Assembly (NCBI RefSeq): GCF_001552175.1
Contig: NZ_BCQR01000020.1
Location: 1-64,000, forward strand
DNA: 64,000 nt
Source: Actinomadura kijaniata NBRC 14229
Lineage (GTDB): Bacteria > Actinomycetota > Actinomycetes > Streptosporangiales > Streptosporangiaceae
Reading direction: 5' to 3'
Of the stretch, positions 19,144 through 28,128 are shown in pieces. The position numbers and the translations under genes were made by a program. Position 1 is the first letter of the stretch. Every line of letters starts with the position of its first letter. The notes under the pieces are model-generated. The model saw only the letters and a list, made by a program, of their open reading frames with translations, did not search any database and had not been told where the DNA came from.

Positions 19144-20196
19144 TTGACCCGTGCACAGCCGACGACCCTGGTGATCGACCGGAGGGGGACGGCGAGCCTG
19201 CGGTCGCGGGCCGTCTCCGCGGGGGTGCGCCGCATCCTGCAACCGCGCCTGGCCCGGTACGCCTCGGCGCCCCTCGACGAGACGGCGCTGCGCCGGGCCG
19301 CCGCCATCGACCGGATGGCCGCGCGCGGCCGCCCGCCGCGCGGCACGCACTGCCGGCGGATCCGCTTCGACGGCTTCGAGGCCGAGTGGGTGCACGGGCC
19401 GGGCGTCGGCCGCGACCGGAGCCGGGCGATCCTGTACCTGCACGGCGGCGGCTGGATCTGCTGCGGCCTCAACACGCACCGCCGGATGGTCGCGCACTTC
19501 AGCGCGGCGGCCGGGGTCCCGGCGCTGTCGGTGGACTACCGGATGGTGCCGAAGGTCCGCTTCGAGCAGGAGGTCGACGACTGCGTCACCGCCTACCGGT
19601 GGCTGCTGGAGGACCGGGGGATCCCGCCGGGGAACATCGTGATCATGGGGGACTCGGCGGGCGGCTACCTGACGTTCGCCACCGCCCTGCGCGCCCGCGA
19701 CGAGGGCCTGCCGCAGCCCGCCGCCCTGGCGGCCCTGTCCCCCATGCTCGACATGGACCTCACCGCCAAGCTCGCGCACGCCAACGTGGACCTGGACCCG
19801 TCGGCGCCCGGACCGCTGCTGGAACGCCTGGTCGAGGGCATCCTCGGGCAGCTGGACCCGGCCGACCCGAAGGTCTCCCCCGTCCGCGCCGACCTGGCGG
19901 GGCTGCCGCCGACGCTGCTGACGGCGGGCTCGACCGAACTGCTGTACTGCGACTCGGAGGTGATGGCTCGGCGCCTGGCGGAGGCGGGCGTGCCGGTGAC
20001 GCTCCAGGTGTGGGACCGGCAGCTCCACGTGTTCCAGATGTTCGGCTCGTTCCTGCCCGAGTCGCGGGCCGCGATCGCCGAGCTGGGCGCGTTCGCGCGG
20101 CGGGCGTTCGCCGGGGAGCTGCGCGACGCCGACGCCCTCGACGTGGCCGACGCCGCCGCAGGGGCGGGCCCGGAGGCGGATCGGGAGGCGGGTTGA
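19144..20196 (+). CDS. HSL-family alpha/beta hydrolase (esterase/lipase)
   Basis: A 350-residue carboxylesterase of the hormone-sensitive lipase family. The oxyanion motif is LHGGGWICCG, the nucleophile elbow GDSAGG, the acid lies near STELLYCDSE, and the His is in QLHVFQMF. The TTG start is chosen because AGAGGAGGA lies six bases upstream and no ATG/GTG fits as well; a GTG nine codons later is the alternative. An N-terminal helical cap of about 70 residues is present. The substrate is unknown; members act on short acyl esters, terpenoid or steroid esters. The ACCGAA-N5-TTCGGT site upstream links it to the thiolase and nitronate monooxygenase genes. Confidence 0.87.
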   Translation: MTRAQPTTLVIDRRGTASLRSRAVSAGVRRILQPRLARYASAPLDETALRRAAAIDRMAARGRPPRGTHCRRIRFDGFEAEWVHGPGVGRDRSRAILYLHGGGWICCGLNTHRRMVAHFSAAAGVPALSVDYRMVPKVRFEQEVDDCVTAYRWLLEDRGIPPGNIVIMGDSAGGYLTFATALRARDEGLPQPAALAALSPMLDMDLTAKLAHANVDLDPSAPGPLLERLVEGILGQLDPADPKVSPVRADLAGLPPTLLTAGSTELLYCDSEVMARRLAEAGVPVTLQVWDRQLHVFQMFGSFLPESRAAIAELGAFARRAFAGELRDADALDVADAAAGAGPEADREAG

Positions 20197-20223
20197 CCTC
20201 AACCCTGCTTGAGGTCCTAACGT
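20193..20223 (+). promoter_or_regulatory. SoxR box inside a MerR-type promoter with 19-bp spacer
   Basis: The 18-mer CCTCAACCCTGCTTGAGG (20197-20214) has the arms of the Escherichia coli SoxR box and the same 6-base centre length; adding one base each side gives perfect ACCTCAA/TTGAGGT arms. It is framed by a -35 TTGACC (20193-20198) and a -10 TAACGT (20218-20223) exactly 19 bases apart, the over-long spacer typical of MerR-family-activated promoters. The start point would fall at or next to the ATG of the PPOX gene (20231), giving a leaderless mRNA. Confidence 0.85.
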
Positions 20224-20230
20224 CCCGGGC

Positions 20231-20686
20231 ATGGACACGACGACGAACGACGTCTTCACCCCCGCCGAGCGCGCCTACCTGGAGAAGCAGGGCATCGGCC
20301 GGCTGGCGACGATGGGCCCCGGCGGGCCGCAGGTGCGGCCCGTCGGGTTCCGGCTCAACGACGACGGCACCATCGACATCGGCGGCCCGGACAACGCCAA
20401 CAGCCGCAAGTACCGCAACGTCCAGGCCGACCCGCGCGTGTCGTTCCTGGTGGACGACATGACGCCGCCGGACGACCCGGACGCGGTGCGGCCCGGCTGG
20501 GGGCGCGGCGTGGAGATCCGCGGCACCGTCGAGCTCGTCAAGGGCGAGATGCACATCGGCAAGGGCTTCTTCAGCGACGACCTGATCCGCGTCCACCCCG
20601 AACGGGTCATCAGCTGGCACCTCGACCCCGAACGCCCCGAGGGGGAACGCCGGTCGGTCAGCCCGCGCGACGCCGCGCGGCGGTGA
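20231..20686 (+). CDS. PPOX-class (pyridoxamine 5'-phosphate oxidase-like) F420-type oxidoreductase
   Basis: A 151-residue split beta-barrel flavin/F420-binding protein. Family marks are the start RAYLEKQGIGRLATMGPGGP, RPVGFRLNDDGTIDIGG, SRKYRNVQADPRVSFLVDDM and GRGVEIRGTVELV. Such proteins reduce quinones, biliverdin or other low-potential acceptors with F420H2 or flavin; the exact cofactor is not certain. It starts right behind a SoxR-controlled promoter and so is likely induced by redox-cycling agents. Its 3' end overlaps that of the convergent NO synthase gene by 29 bases. Confidence 0.85.
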   Translation: MDTTTNDVFTPAERAYLEKQGIGRLATMGPGGPQVRPVGFRLNDDGTIDIGGPDNANSRKYRNVQADPRVSFLVDDMTPPDDPDAVRPGWGRGVEIRGTVELVKGEMHIGKGFFSDDLIRVHPERVISWHLDPERPEGERRSVSPRDAARR

Positions 20687-21947
20687 CGGGGCACCGCCCG
20701 CCGCCCACCGCCGGGGACGGCGGGACCGGCACGGCCCCGTGGGCCCCGCCGGGGCCGGACACCGCCCGCCGCAGCGCCTCGGGCTCGGGCCGCCGCACGT
20801 ACGCCGGGCGCAGGTCGGCCTCGTCGTAGTAGCGGTGGAACACCGGGGTCGCCGCCCCGGAGATCGGCGGAACGATCCACGACCAGTCGGCGGGGCACAC
20901 CCGTCCCGCCGCCTCCTCCCGCGCCAGGTGGATCAGGAAGCGGCGCGCCTCGGTGTGGTGGTCGGTGACGGTGACGGCCGCGGCGCGGAACGAGTGCAGC
21001 ACCGCCACGTTCAGCTCCACCAGCGCCCGGTCGCGCCACAGCGTCGCCTCCTCGGAGCGGTCGAGGCCGAGCAGGTCGGCGATCTCGGGCAGCAGGTCGT
21101 AGCGGTCGGCGTCGGCGAGGTTGCGCGCGCCGATCTCGGTGCCCATGTACCAGCCGTTGAACGGCGCGGCCGGATAGGTGACCCCGCCGATCTCCAGGGT
21201 CATGTCCGACACCGCCGGGACGGCGTGCCAGCGCAGCCCGAGGCGTTCGAACCACGGGAAGTCGGGGTGGGCGAGCGGCACCTCCAGCACCACCTCCGGC
21301 GGCAGGTCGAAGACGCGGACCGGTTCGCCGGGCGCCTCCACGACCAGCGGCAGCACGTCGAAGCGGGTGCCGGCGCCCCCGGCCCAGCCCAGCGCGAGCG
21401 CGGCGGCGGTGAGCGCGACGTTGGCGGGGTCGCCGACCACCCCGTCCGGCCGCCGGTGGCCGGCGTACCGGATGAGCTGGGAGTTCCACAGCCGGGGGCC
21501 GGGCCGTCCCGGCTCGTCCGGCGCGAACACCGTGATGATCGGCCGGATCCGCCCGCCGCCGGTGGCCGCCGCCAGGTGCTCCACGCATCCGGCGGCGACC
21601 TGCTCGGGGGCACGGGCGTGCCGCAGGTCCCGCACCCGCAGGCTGCGCCAGTACAGCCGTCCGATGCACCGGTCGCTGTTGCGCCAGGCGACCCGCGCGC
21701 CGAACGTCAGCTCGGCCTCGGTGTGCCGGTAGGTCCCGGTCTCCGTGATCTCCGCCCGGACCCGCCGCAGCCGGTCCTCCAGGTCCCCCGCCCGCCGGTC
21801 CTCGGCGTGGAACATCCGCAGGAACTCCTCGGCGGCCCGCCACACGGCCCGCTCGGCCGGGACGTCGGCGGAGGTCCCGGCCGGGATCCCGTCCGCCGGG
21901 ACCGGCCGGACCGTCCGCGCCCTCGTCTTGCGCCCGAAAAGCGACAT
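20658..21947 (-). CDS. nos: Bacterial nitric oxide synthase oxygenase
   Basis: A 429-residue oxygenase-only NOS producing NO (and citrulline) from arginine; the reductase partner must be encoded elsewhere. The haem-thiolate motif is WRNSDRCIGR with Cys94, and the arginine-binding Glu271 lies in GWYMGTEIGARNLAD. HHTEARRF and SWIVPPISGAATPVFHRYY match the pterin/C-terminal region. It is longer than the ~360 residues usual for bacterial NOS because of a ~45-residue N-terminal and a ~40-residue Pro/Ala/Arg C-terminal extension. ATG (MSLFGRK) is preferred: AGGGGGG precedes it closely. No txt-type nitration genes are nearby, so a stress-protection role is as likely as biosynthesis. Confidence 0.93.
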   Translation of the reverse strand: MSLFGRKTRARTVRPVPADGIPAGTSADVPAERAVWRAAEEFLRMFHAEDRRAGDLEDRLRRVRAEITETGTYRHTEAELTFGARVAWRNSDRCIGRLYWRSLRVRDLRHARAPEQVAAGCVEHLAAATGGGRIRPIITVFAPDEPGRPGPRLWNSQLIRYAGHRRPDGVVGDPANVALTAAALALGWAGGAGTRFDVLPLVVEAPGEPVRVFDLPPEVVLEVPLAHPDFPWFERLGLRWHAVPAVSDMTLEIGGVTYPAAPFNGWYMGTEIGARNLADADRYDLLPEIADLLGLDRSEEATLWRDRALVELNVAVLHSFRAAAVTVTDHHTEARRFLIHLAREEAAGRVCPADWSWIVPPISGAATPVFHRYYDEADLRPAYVRRPEPEALRRAVSGPGGAHGAVPVPPSPAVGGGRCPVTAARRRAG

Positions 21948-22059
21948 GAACCCCCCTGTGACCGAATGAAAGCACTTGATCACTCGACGTCACAGGATGC
22001 CATGAAGGTTGCGGCGCGTCAGGGATTCCTCACTATTCGCAGGAAGTGGACGCCTTCCG

Positions 22060-23196
22060 TCAGTCCCCCGCCGCCCCCAGCGCCCGCGCGACCATGCCCA
22101 GCGCGGCCCAGTCCACGGTCCGGCCGCGGCACAGTTCGCCGAAGGTGGTGACCTCCGCGCGCGTCACCTCGCCGTCGGCGGCGACGCCGCGCGGCCCGGC
22201 CGCGCGCAGCAGGGCCAGCTCGTCCTCGGTGACCTCGGCGGCGAACACGTGCGCGCGGTGCGCCGTCAGCCCCGCGTCGACCTGCCGGTCGCCGACGGGC
22301 CGCAGCCGTTCGGGGGCGAGGGTCAGGCCGGTCTCCTCGGCGAGCTCGGCCAGCGCGTCGGCCAGGGGTCCGCCCGCGCCCGATCCGCCCGGCGGCCCGT
22401 GGACGCGGCCGTCGGGGGTGGTGGCGGGACCGCGCGCCTCCCCCACCAGCACGACGGCGGTCTCGTCGAGGGTCGGTCCCGGCCGGTACAGCACGACCGC
22501 GGCGACGTCGGGGCGCAGCACCACCAGCTCGTCGCGCTTGACGCGGTCCTCGGCGGCCACGCGCAGGGTGACGCGCAGCCCGGTGTGCACGTTCTCCCGC
22601 CACAGCACCCGCGCGGCCAGCAGCGTGTCACCCGCCGCGCGCCGGGCGGCGTACCAGCCCTGGAACTCCGCGGTCCGCCAGACCAGCAGCGGCACCTCGC
22701 GTTCGCCCTCCACGCGGGTCGCGCCCTCCCCGATCCGCCCCAGCGCGGCGGCCACGACGCCGGGCACGTCGGTCGCGGTCGGCACGCCGCCCTTGCGGGC
22801 GTAGTGCAGCAGGTAGGCGTTCCTCGGCGCCCCGGGCGGCGCGCCGAACACGGCGCGGCCGCTGTCGTGCCACATGCCCCACTCCACGTTGGTGGTGAAC
22901 GCGGGCATCGTCGCCAGGTCGCGCGGCACGTAGAACAGCACCTCGTCGGCCAGGTGGAGGCAGCGTTCCTCCCAGTCGACCTGGCCGGTGTAGTCGTCGT
23001 AGCGATCGTGCCGGTGCTCGGGGACGAACACCACCAGGCGCCCGCCGCCCCTCCAGCGCGCGGTCAGCTCCGCGACGGCGGCGGGCCGCCAGGACGCCAC
23101 CTCCGGCGAGCGGGGCGTGGGCCCGGCCAGGAAGACCGCCGCGTCCCAGGACGGCGGCGGCTCCTCTCTCGCGTGGACCACGACCGTCTCTCCCAT
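22060..23196 (-). CDS. Nucleoside 2-deoxyribosyltransferase-like domain fused to a Nudix hydrolase
   Basis: A 378-residue two-domain protein. Residues ~17-150 resemble the nucleoside 2-deoxyribosyltransferase-like fold (AAVFLAGPTPRSPEVASWR at the start, NVEWGMWHD in the active-site area). A middle segment, LLVWRTAEFQGWYAARR, links to a C-terminal Nudix domain (~245-370) whose box keeps the ELAEETGL core but has Ala and Gly where the consensus has Arg and the first Glu. It presumably acts on a nucleotide or nucleoside, perhaps in salvage or sanitation. ATG chosen for AAGGAG upstream. It ends 112 bases before the NO synthase start on the same strand. Confidence 0.75.
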   Translation of the reverse strand: MGETVVVHAREEPPPSWDAAVFLAGPTPRSPEVASWRPAAVAELTARWRGGGRLVVFVPEHRHDRYDDYTGQVDWEERCLHLADEVLFYVPRDLATMPAFTTNVEWGMWHDSGRAVFGAPPGAPRNAYLLHYARKGGVPTATDVPGVVAAALGRIGEGATRVEGEREVPLLVWRTAEFQGWYAARRAAGDTLLAARVLWRENVHTGLRVTLRVAAEDRVKRDELVVLRPDVAAVVLYRPGPTLDETAVVLVGEARGPATTPDGRVHGPPGGSGAGGPLADALAELAEETGLTLAPERLRPVGDRQVDAGLTAHRAHVFAAEVTEDELALLRAAGPRGVAADGEVTRAEVTTFGELCRGRTVDWAALGMVARALGAAGD

Positions 23197-23300
23197 GTTC
23201 CGCTCCTTCCGCGCCGTCGCGCTTGGCACCCGCCCAACGGGGTACAAGCCGCCCCAAAAACCAAAACAGAACAACGAATGCCCGATCTGGAGGATCGATC

Positions 23301-23951
23301 ATGGCGGGCACCATGCGGGTACCGCGCAGCCGGGGCGCGTTCTGCGGAACGCTCCTGGTGCTGCTGGGGCTGTGGGGCGGGCTGCTCCCGTTCGTCGGGC
23401 CCTACCTGGACTTCGGATTCGAGCCGGACCGGCCCTGGGTGTACAGCGTCGAACGGCTGCAACTGAGCGTCGCGCCGGGCGCCGCCACGGCGCTCGGCGG
23501 GCTGGTCGTGCTGGTGAGCGCCAACCGGGTGCTCGCGATGGCCGGGGCCTGGCTCGCCGCGCTCGGCGGCGCGTGGTTCGCGGTGGGCACGCAGGTCGCC
23601 CGGCTGTGGGACGTCGACGGCGTCGGCAGGCCGCTGGGCACCGAGGAGGGCCGGGTGCTGGGCGAGCAGCTGGCGGCGTTCTCCGCGCTCGGCGTGGTGG
23701 TCGTCTTCCTCGCCGCCCTGGCGCTGGGCCGGTTCGCGGTGGTGGGCGTCAAGGAGGCGCGGGCCGCCGAGGTCCACGACGACCCCGCCGATCCCGCCGA
23801 CCGCGGCCGGGAGGCCGACCCCGACGCGGGCACCACCCAGCCGATCGCACCCGCCGCCGGACGGTACGGGCGCGACGCGCCGCCGTCGCCGTGGGGCCCG
23901 GTGCCCGACGACCGGCGGGTCGCCGGGGAGCGGGAGGAGCGTCCCCGCTGA
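23301..23951 (+). CDS. Four-helix membrane protein of unknown function
   Basis: A 216-residue predicted membrane protein. Four hydrophobic segments are visible: ~12-32 (TLLVLLGLWGGLLPFVGPYL), ~57-72, ~77-95 and ~120-140; the ~70-residue C-terminal tail is acidic, Pro-rich and probably cytoplasmic. The ATG has GGAGG nine bases upstream. It is divergent from the deoxyribosyltransferase/Nudix gene (104 bases). I recognise the type (actinobacterial conserved membrane protein) but not a function. Confidence 0.75.
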   Translation: MAGTMRVPRSRGAFCGTLLVLLGLWGGLLPFVGPYLDFGFEPDRPWVYSVERLQLSVAPGAATALGGLVVLVSANRVLAMAGAWLAALGGAWFAVGTQVARLWDVDGVGRPLGTEEGRVLGEQLAAFSALGVVVVFLAALALGRFAVVGVKEARAAEVHDDPADPADRGREADPDAGTTQPIAPAAGRYGRDAPPSPWGPVPDDRRVAGEREERPR

Positions 23952-23963
23952 CCGGGGCGCCGG

Positions 23964-24164
23964 TCAGCGGTTGCGGCTGCGCATGTTGCGCACGGACTTG
24001 GTGGTCTCGTAGCTCCGCTTGTCCTCGACCTCGATGTCGTCCCGGTCGGTGAACATCGCGATGAACGCCACCAGCAGCCCGACCCCGCCGATCCACGGCT
24101 CCCGCCACGCGAAGCTGAGCGCCACGCATCCGATCGCGATGGAGATCAACAGCAAGAGCTTCAC
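23964..24164 (-). CDS. Small two-helix membrane protein
   Basis: A 66-residue protein with two membrane segments (VKLLLLISIAIGCVALSFAW and PWIGGVGLLVAFIAMF) and a charged tail (TDRDDIEVEDKRSYETTKS). The GTG start is preferred because it begins the first helix; a TTG at 24203 is possible. Convergent with the preceding membrane protein and downstream of der after that gene's terminator. Function unknown. Confidence 0.65.
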   Translation of the reverse strand: MKLLLLISIAIGCVALSFAWREPWIGGVGLLVAFIAMFTDRDDIEVEDKRSYETTKSVRNMRSRNR

Positions 24165-24254
24165 GTACGCACCCCTCAGAACGCGTTCCCGTTGCCCGGT
24201 CAACGAGTAATGGAAGGCTTACTTCCTCCCGGTCCCGGCATCCTGACACGCGAA

Positions 24255-24283
24255 GGCCCGTCCGGGGAACCCCCGGACGGGCC
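24255..24283 (-). terminator. Hairpin downstream of der
   Basis: Perfect 13-bp arms (GGCCCGTCCGGGG and complement) closing a 3-base AAC loop, 19 bases after the der stop. It marks the end of the long core gene block on the minus strand. Confidence 0.8.
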
Positions 24284-24301
24284 CTGCCACGTCACCGGCC
24301 G

Positions 24302-25708
24302 CTACTTGCGGCGGCCGCGCTTCTCGCGGATCTTCATCGTGATGTCGATCGGGGTGCCCTCGAAGCCGAACTCCTCGCGCAGCCGCCGCTCGATGAAGCG
24401 CCGGTAGCCCTCCTCCAGGAACCCGGAGGTGAACAGCACGAACCGGGGCGGGCGCACGCCCGCCTGCGTCGCGAACAGGATCTTGGGCTGCTTGCCGCCG
24501 CGGATCGGGTGCGGGTGCGCGTTGACCAGGTCGGCGAAGAACTGGTTCAGCTTGGCGGTCGGCACGCGGGTGTTCCAGCCCTCCAGCGCCGTCTCGATCG
24601 CCGGGACCAGCTTCTCCATGTGGCGGCCGGTCTTGGCCGAGACGTTCACGCGCGGGGCCCAGCGGGCGTTGTGCAGCTGCCGGTCGATCTCGCGCTCCAG
24701 GTAGTGGCGGCGCTCCTCGTCCAGCAGGTCCCACTTGTTGTAGGCGATCACCAGCGCGCGGCCCGCGTCGACCACCATGGAGATGATCCGCAGGTCCTGC
24801 TCGGCCAGCGGCTCCTCGGCGTCGACCAGCACGACGGCGACCTCGGCGCGCTCCAGCGCCGACTGGGTGCGCAGGATCGCGTAGAAGTCGGCGCCCTGGT
24901 TCTCCCGGTGCCGCCGCCGGATCCCGGCGGTGTCGATGAACCGCCAGGTCTTGCCGCCGAGCTGGATCTCCTCGTCGATCGGGTCGCGGGTCGTGCCCGC
25001 CACCGCGTCGACGACGGCGCGGGTCTCGCCCGCCAGCTTGTTCAGCAGGCTGGACTTGCCGACGTTGGGACGGCCCAGCAGCGCCACCCGGCGCGGCCCG
25101 CCGAGGTCGGTGAACGTCTCCGGCGGGGCCTCGGCGGGCAGCGCCTCCAGCACCGCGTCCAGCAGGTCGCCCGAGCCGCGGCCGTGCACGGCGCTGACCG
25201 GGTGCGGCTCGCCGATGCCCAGCGACCACAGCAGGGCCGCGTCGGACTCGGCGCCCACGTCGTCGACCTTGTTGGCGACCAGCACCACCGGCTTGCCGGA
25301 GCGGCGCAGGATCTCCACCACGGCCTCGTCCACGTCGGTGGCGCCCACGGTGGCGTCCACCACGAACATCACCACGTCGGCCAGGTCGACGGCCAGACGG
25401 GCCTGCTCGGCGATGGCGGCGGCCAGCCCCTGCGCGTCGGGCAGCCAGCCGCCGGTGTCCACGACCGTGAACCGGCGGCCGTTCCAGGTCGCGTCGTAGG
25501 CGACCCGGTCCCGGGTCACCCCCGGTACGTCCTCCACGACCGCCTCACGGCGTCCGATGATCCGGTTGACCAGCGTGGACTTGCCGACGTTCGGCCGCCC
25601 CACCACGGCCACGACCGGCGCGGGCGGCAGCTCGCGCTCCGCCTCGTCGCCGAACTCGGCCACTTCGATGTCGTATTCGCTTTCGCTCACTGTGTTCTCC
25701 GCAGGCAT
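24302..25708 (-). CDS. der: Ribosome biogenesis GTPase Der (EngA)
   Basis: A 468-residue tandem GTPase needed for 50S subunit maturation. Two G domains are plain: the first begins [16 protein letters not shown] with G3 DTGGW and G4 NKVD; the second begins [15 protein letters not shown] with DTAGIRRR and NKWD. The C-terminal KH-like domain follows ([20 protein letters not shown]) and a basic tail. A ~28-residue acidic N-terminal extension precedes the first domain, as in other actinobacteria. It lies 13 bases after cmk and is the last gene of the block before a terminator. Confidence 0.97.
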   Translation of the reverse strand: MPAENTVSESEYDIEVAEFGDEAERELPPAPVVAVVGRPNVGKSTLVNRIIGRREAVVEDVPGVTRDRVAYDATWNGRRFTVVDTGGWLPDAQGLAAAIAEQARLAVDLADVVMFVVDATVGATDVDEAVVEILRRSGKPVVLVANKVDDVGAESDAALLWSLGIGEPHPVSAVHGRGSGDLLDAVLEALPAEAPPETFTDLGGPRRVALLGRPNVGKSSLLNKLAGETRAVVDAVAGTTRDPIDEEIQLGGKTWRFIDTAGIRRRHRENQGADFYAILRTQSALERAEVAVVLVDAEEPLAEQDLRIISMVVDAGRALVIAYNKWDLLDEERRHYLEREIDRQLHNARWAPRVNVSAKTGRHMEKLVPAIETALEGWNTRVPTAKLNQFFADLVNAHPHPIRGGKQPKILFATQAGVRPPRFVLFTSGFLEEGYRRFIERRLREEFGFEGTPIDITMKIREKRGRRK

Positions 25709-25721
25709 TCGCTCGGCCTGC

Positions 25722-26384
25722 TCATTGAAGTTCTTTGGCGAGGCGGACGATCGCCTCGATGACCTCGTCGAGCGTCAGCTCGGTCGAGTCGATCTCGTGT
25801 GCGTCGTCCGCCCTGGTCAGCGGGGACGCCTTACGGGTGGAGTCGAGCCGGTCCCGGCGGGCCTGCTCGGACCGCACGACCGCCACCGACGCGCCCGGGT
25901 CGGCGGCCAGGTCCCGGGCCCGGCGCGCGGCACGGACCTCCTCGCTGGCGGTCAGGTAGACCTTCAGCCGGGCGTCCGGAACCACGACGGTGCCGATGTC
26001 GCGACCCTCGGCCACGATCCCCCCACCCCCGATGATCTCACGCTGCAACGCCACCAGGCGTGCCCGGACCTCGGGAACGGCGGAGACGGCGCTGACGGCG
26101 TTGGTGACCTCGCGGGAGCGGATCGGCCCCGACACGTCCTCCCCGTCCACCGTGATGGTCGGGGTGACCGGGTCGGTGCCCGACTCGATGACCGGATCGC
26201 CCACCCGGGCCGCGACGGCCGCGGCGTCCTCCACCGGGACGCCGTTGCGGAGCATCCACCACGTCATGGCGCGGTACATGGCTCCGGTGTCGAGGTAGCG
26301 CAGGCCCAGCGCGCGGGCGACGCCCTTGGAGGCGCTGGACTTGCCCGTCCCGGAGGGGCCGTCCATGGCGATGACGAGCGGCAC
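25722..26384 (-). CDS. cmk: Cytidylate kinase
   Basis: A 220-residue (d)CMP kinase of pyrimidine nucleotide synthesis. The P-loop is [31 protein letters not shown] is the CMP-binding region, and [12 protein letters not shown] and [14 protein letters not shown] the lid and C-terminal signatures. Its place between tyrA and der is conserved in actinobacteria. The start is the only ATG near the family N-terminus. Confidence 0.96.
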   Translation of the reverse strand: MPLVIAMDGPSGTGKSSASKGVARALGLRYLDTGAMYRAMTWWMLRNGVPVEDAAAVAARVGDPVIESGTDPVTPTITVDGEDVSGPIRSREVTNAVSAVSAVPEVRARLVALQREIIGGGGIVAEGRDIGTVVVPDARLKVYLTASEEVRAARRARDLAADPGASVAVVRSEQARRDRLDSTRKASPLTRADDAHEIDSTELTLDEVIEAIVRLAKELQ

Positions 26385-26522
26385 GATCGCTCCCTTTCTA
26401 GCGGTCCTGCGTGCCCGCGGACGCGCGGCGGGCGGGGATGGCGGGGCGGCGCCCCAGGTTACCGGTCCCCTCGACCCCCGCTCACAGAACGCGTCGGGGG
26501 CCTCGGGTTCTTCCCGCGCGGC

Positions 26523-27629
26523 TCAGCCGGGGACCGACCAGCCGCGCGAACGCAGCTCGGCGGCCAGCTTCTCGGCCGCCTCGGGCTTGACGACGATCTC
26601 CAGGACGCCCAGCGGGCGGCCCGGGGAGTGCTCGATGGTGACGTCCTCGATGTTGACCCCGGCGATCCCGGCCGCCTGGAAGATCATCGCGAGTTCGCCG
26701 GGGCGGTCGGGGATGACCACCGGGACCGTGGCGTAGGTCTTGTCCTGCGAGCCGTGCTTGCCGGGGATGCGGGAGCGGCCCGCGTTGCCGCGCAGCAGCA
26801 GGTCCGCGACGTGCGCGGCGGCGCCCTCGCTGCCGTCGCGCAGCAGCGAGGCGGCCACGGCCAGGTCGGTGGCGACGGCCTCCAGCACGTCGGCGACCGG
26901 GTCGGCGTTGGCGCTCAGGATGCCGATCCACAGCTTGGGGTCGCTGGCGGCGATGCGGGTCACGTCCCGCACGCCCTGCCCGGCCAGGCCGAGGGCGGTG
27001 TCGTCGGCGCCGGTGAGCCGGGCGGCGACGGCGGCCGACACCACGTGCGGGGCGTGCGAGACCAGCGCCACCGACCGGTCGTGGTGACCGGCGTCCACGG
27101 TGACGGCCTGCGCGCCGCAGGCCTGGACCAGGGCGGTGACGGTCGCGACGGCCCCGGGCCGGGTCTCGGCGGTCGGGCACAGCGCCCAGGGGCGGCCCAG
27201 GAACAGGTCGGGGCGGGCGGCGGCCGGGCCGGAGCGCTCGCGTCCGGCCAGCGGGTGGCCCGCGACGAACGAGGTCAGGTCGCAGCCCAGGTCGGCGGCC
27301 TGCCGCAACGGCAGCGCCTTGACGCTGGCGACGTCGGTGTAGACGGCGGCCAGCCGGCGCTTCTGGGCGTCCAGCAGGGTGACGGCGACGGCGGCGGGCG
27401 GCACGCACAGCACCGCCAGGTCGGCGGGCTCGCCGGGGCCGTCGGCCGGCAGGGCGTCGCCCGCGCCGAGCTCGACCGCCATCGCCAGCGCGGTCTCGTC
27501 CCGGTCGGCGAGCAGCACCTCGCTGCCCCGCTCGCGCATGGCCAGGGCGATCGAGGTCCCGATCAGCCCGGTCCCGATCACCACGATGCGCGCGGGGACG
27601 CTCTCTTCTTCCACCCGACCTTCAGCCAC
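26523..27629 (-). CDS. tyrA: Prephenate/arogenate dehydrogenase
   Basis: A 368-residue NAD(P)-dependent enzyme of tyrosine synthesis. The Rossmann motif is VVIGTGLIGTSIALAMRERG; the catalytic region AGHPLAGRERSGP contains the conserved His, and SHAPHVVSAAVAARL follows. The last ~75 residues are an ACT regulatory domain (VPVVIPDRPGELAMIFQAAG, then DVTIEHSPGR), suggesting feedback control by tyrosine. GTG start at 27629; a second GTG five codons on is possible. With aroH 108 bases upstream it makes a small aromatic amino acid unit. Confidence 0.94.
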   Translation of the reverse strand: MAEGRVEEESVPARIVVIGTGLIGTSIALAMRERGSEVLLADRDETALAMAVELGAGDALPADGPGEPADLAVLCVPPAAVAVTLLDAQKRRLAAVYTDVASVKALPLRQAADLGCDLTSFVAGHPLAGRERSGPAAARPDLFLGRPWALCPTAETRPGAVATVTALVQACGAQAVTVDAGHHDRSVALVSHAPHVVSAAVAARLTGADDTALGLAGQGVRDVTRIAASDPKLWIGILSANADPVADVLEAVATDLAVAASLLRDGSEGAAAHVADLLLRGNAGRSRIPGKHGSQDKTYATVPVVIPDRPGELAMIFQAAGIAGVNIEDVTIEHSPGRPLGVLEIVVKPEAAEKLAAELRSRGWSVPG

Positions 27630-27737
27630 CCGTCAAGGGTAGCGGCCGGTGGCACCCCTCCAGGACGCCGCCGGGCCCGCGCCGCGGGGCGGCACGGGAC
27701 CTGGCCGCCCGGCGGCCACCGGGCGGCTCCTGGGCGG

Positions 27738-28100
27738 CTACTGGGCGATGTCCAGCCGCAGCGCCTGCGCGCCGCGCAGGTAGACGTGCTGCATCTCCGA
27801 CCGGGGCCGGTCGGTCTCGATGTGCGCCATCAGCCGGATCACCCGGGGCAGGGCGTGCGGGACGTCGATCTCCGCGGCGCACAGCAGCGGCACCTCGTGG
27901 AAGCCGAGCTTGCGCGCCGCCAGCGCCGGGAACTCGGCGGTCAGGTCCGGCGTCGCCGTGAACACCACGCTGATCACGTCGTCGGTGGTCAGGCCGTTGC
28001 GGGTCATCACCTCGGCGACCAGCTCGGTGGTCGCCTCCAGGATCAGCTCCCGGTCGTCGGCGTCCACCTGGGTCGCCCCGCGCAGCGCGCGTACCGCCAC
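27738..28100 (-). CDS. aroH: Chorismate mutase, AroH class
   Basis: A 120-residue monofunctional chorismate mutase of the trimeric AroH fold (not the helical AroQ fold), converting chorismate to prephenate for tyrA. Signatures are RALRGATQVDADDRELILEA with the active-site Arg, VVFTATPDLTAEFPA, and the C-terminal HVYLRGAQALRLD. GTG start directly at the conserved N-terminus. It is followed by tyrA and preceded by rluB on the same strand. Confidence 0.95.
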   Translation of the reverse strand: MAVRALRGATQVDADDRELILEATTELVAEVMTRNGLTTDDVISVVFTATPDLTAEFPALAARKLGFHEVPLLCAAEIDVPHALPRVIRLMAHIETDRPRSEMQHVYLRGAQALRLDIAQ

Positions 28101-28128
28101 AGTCGTCCCCCTCCTCGAACGGCCGGAC

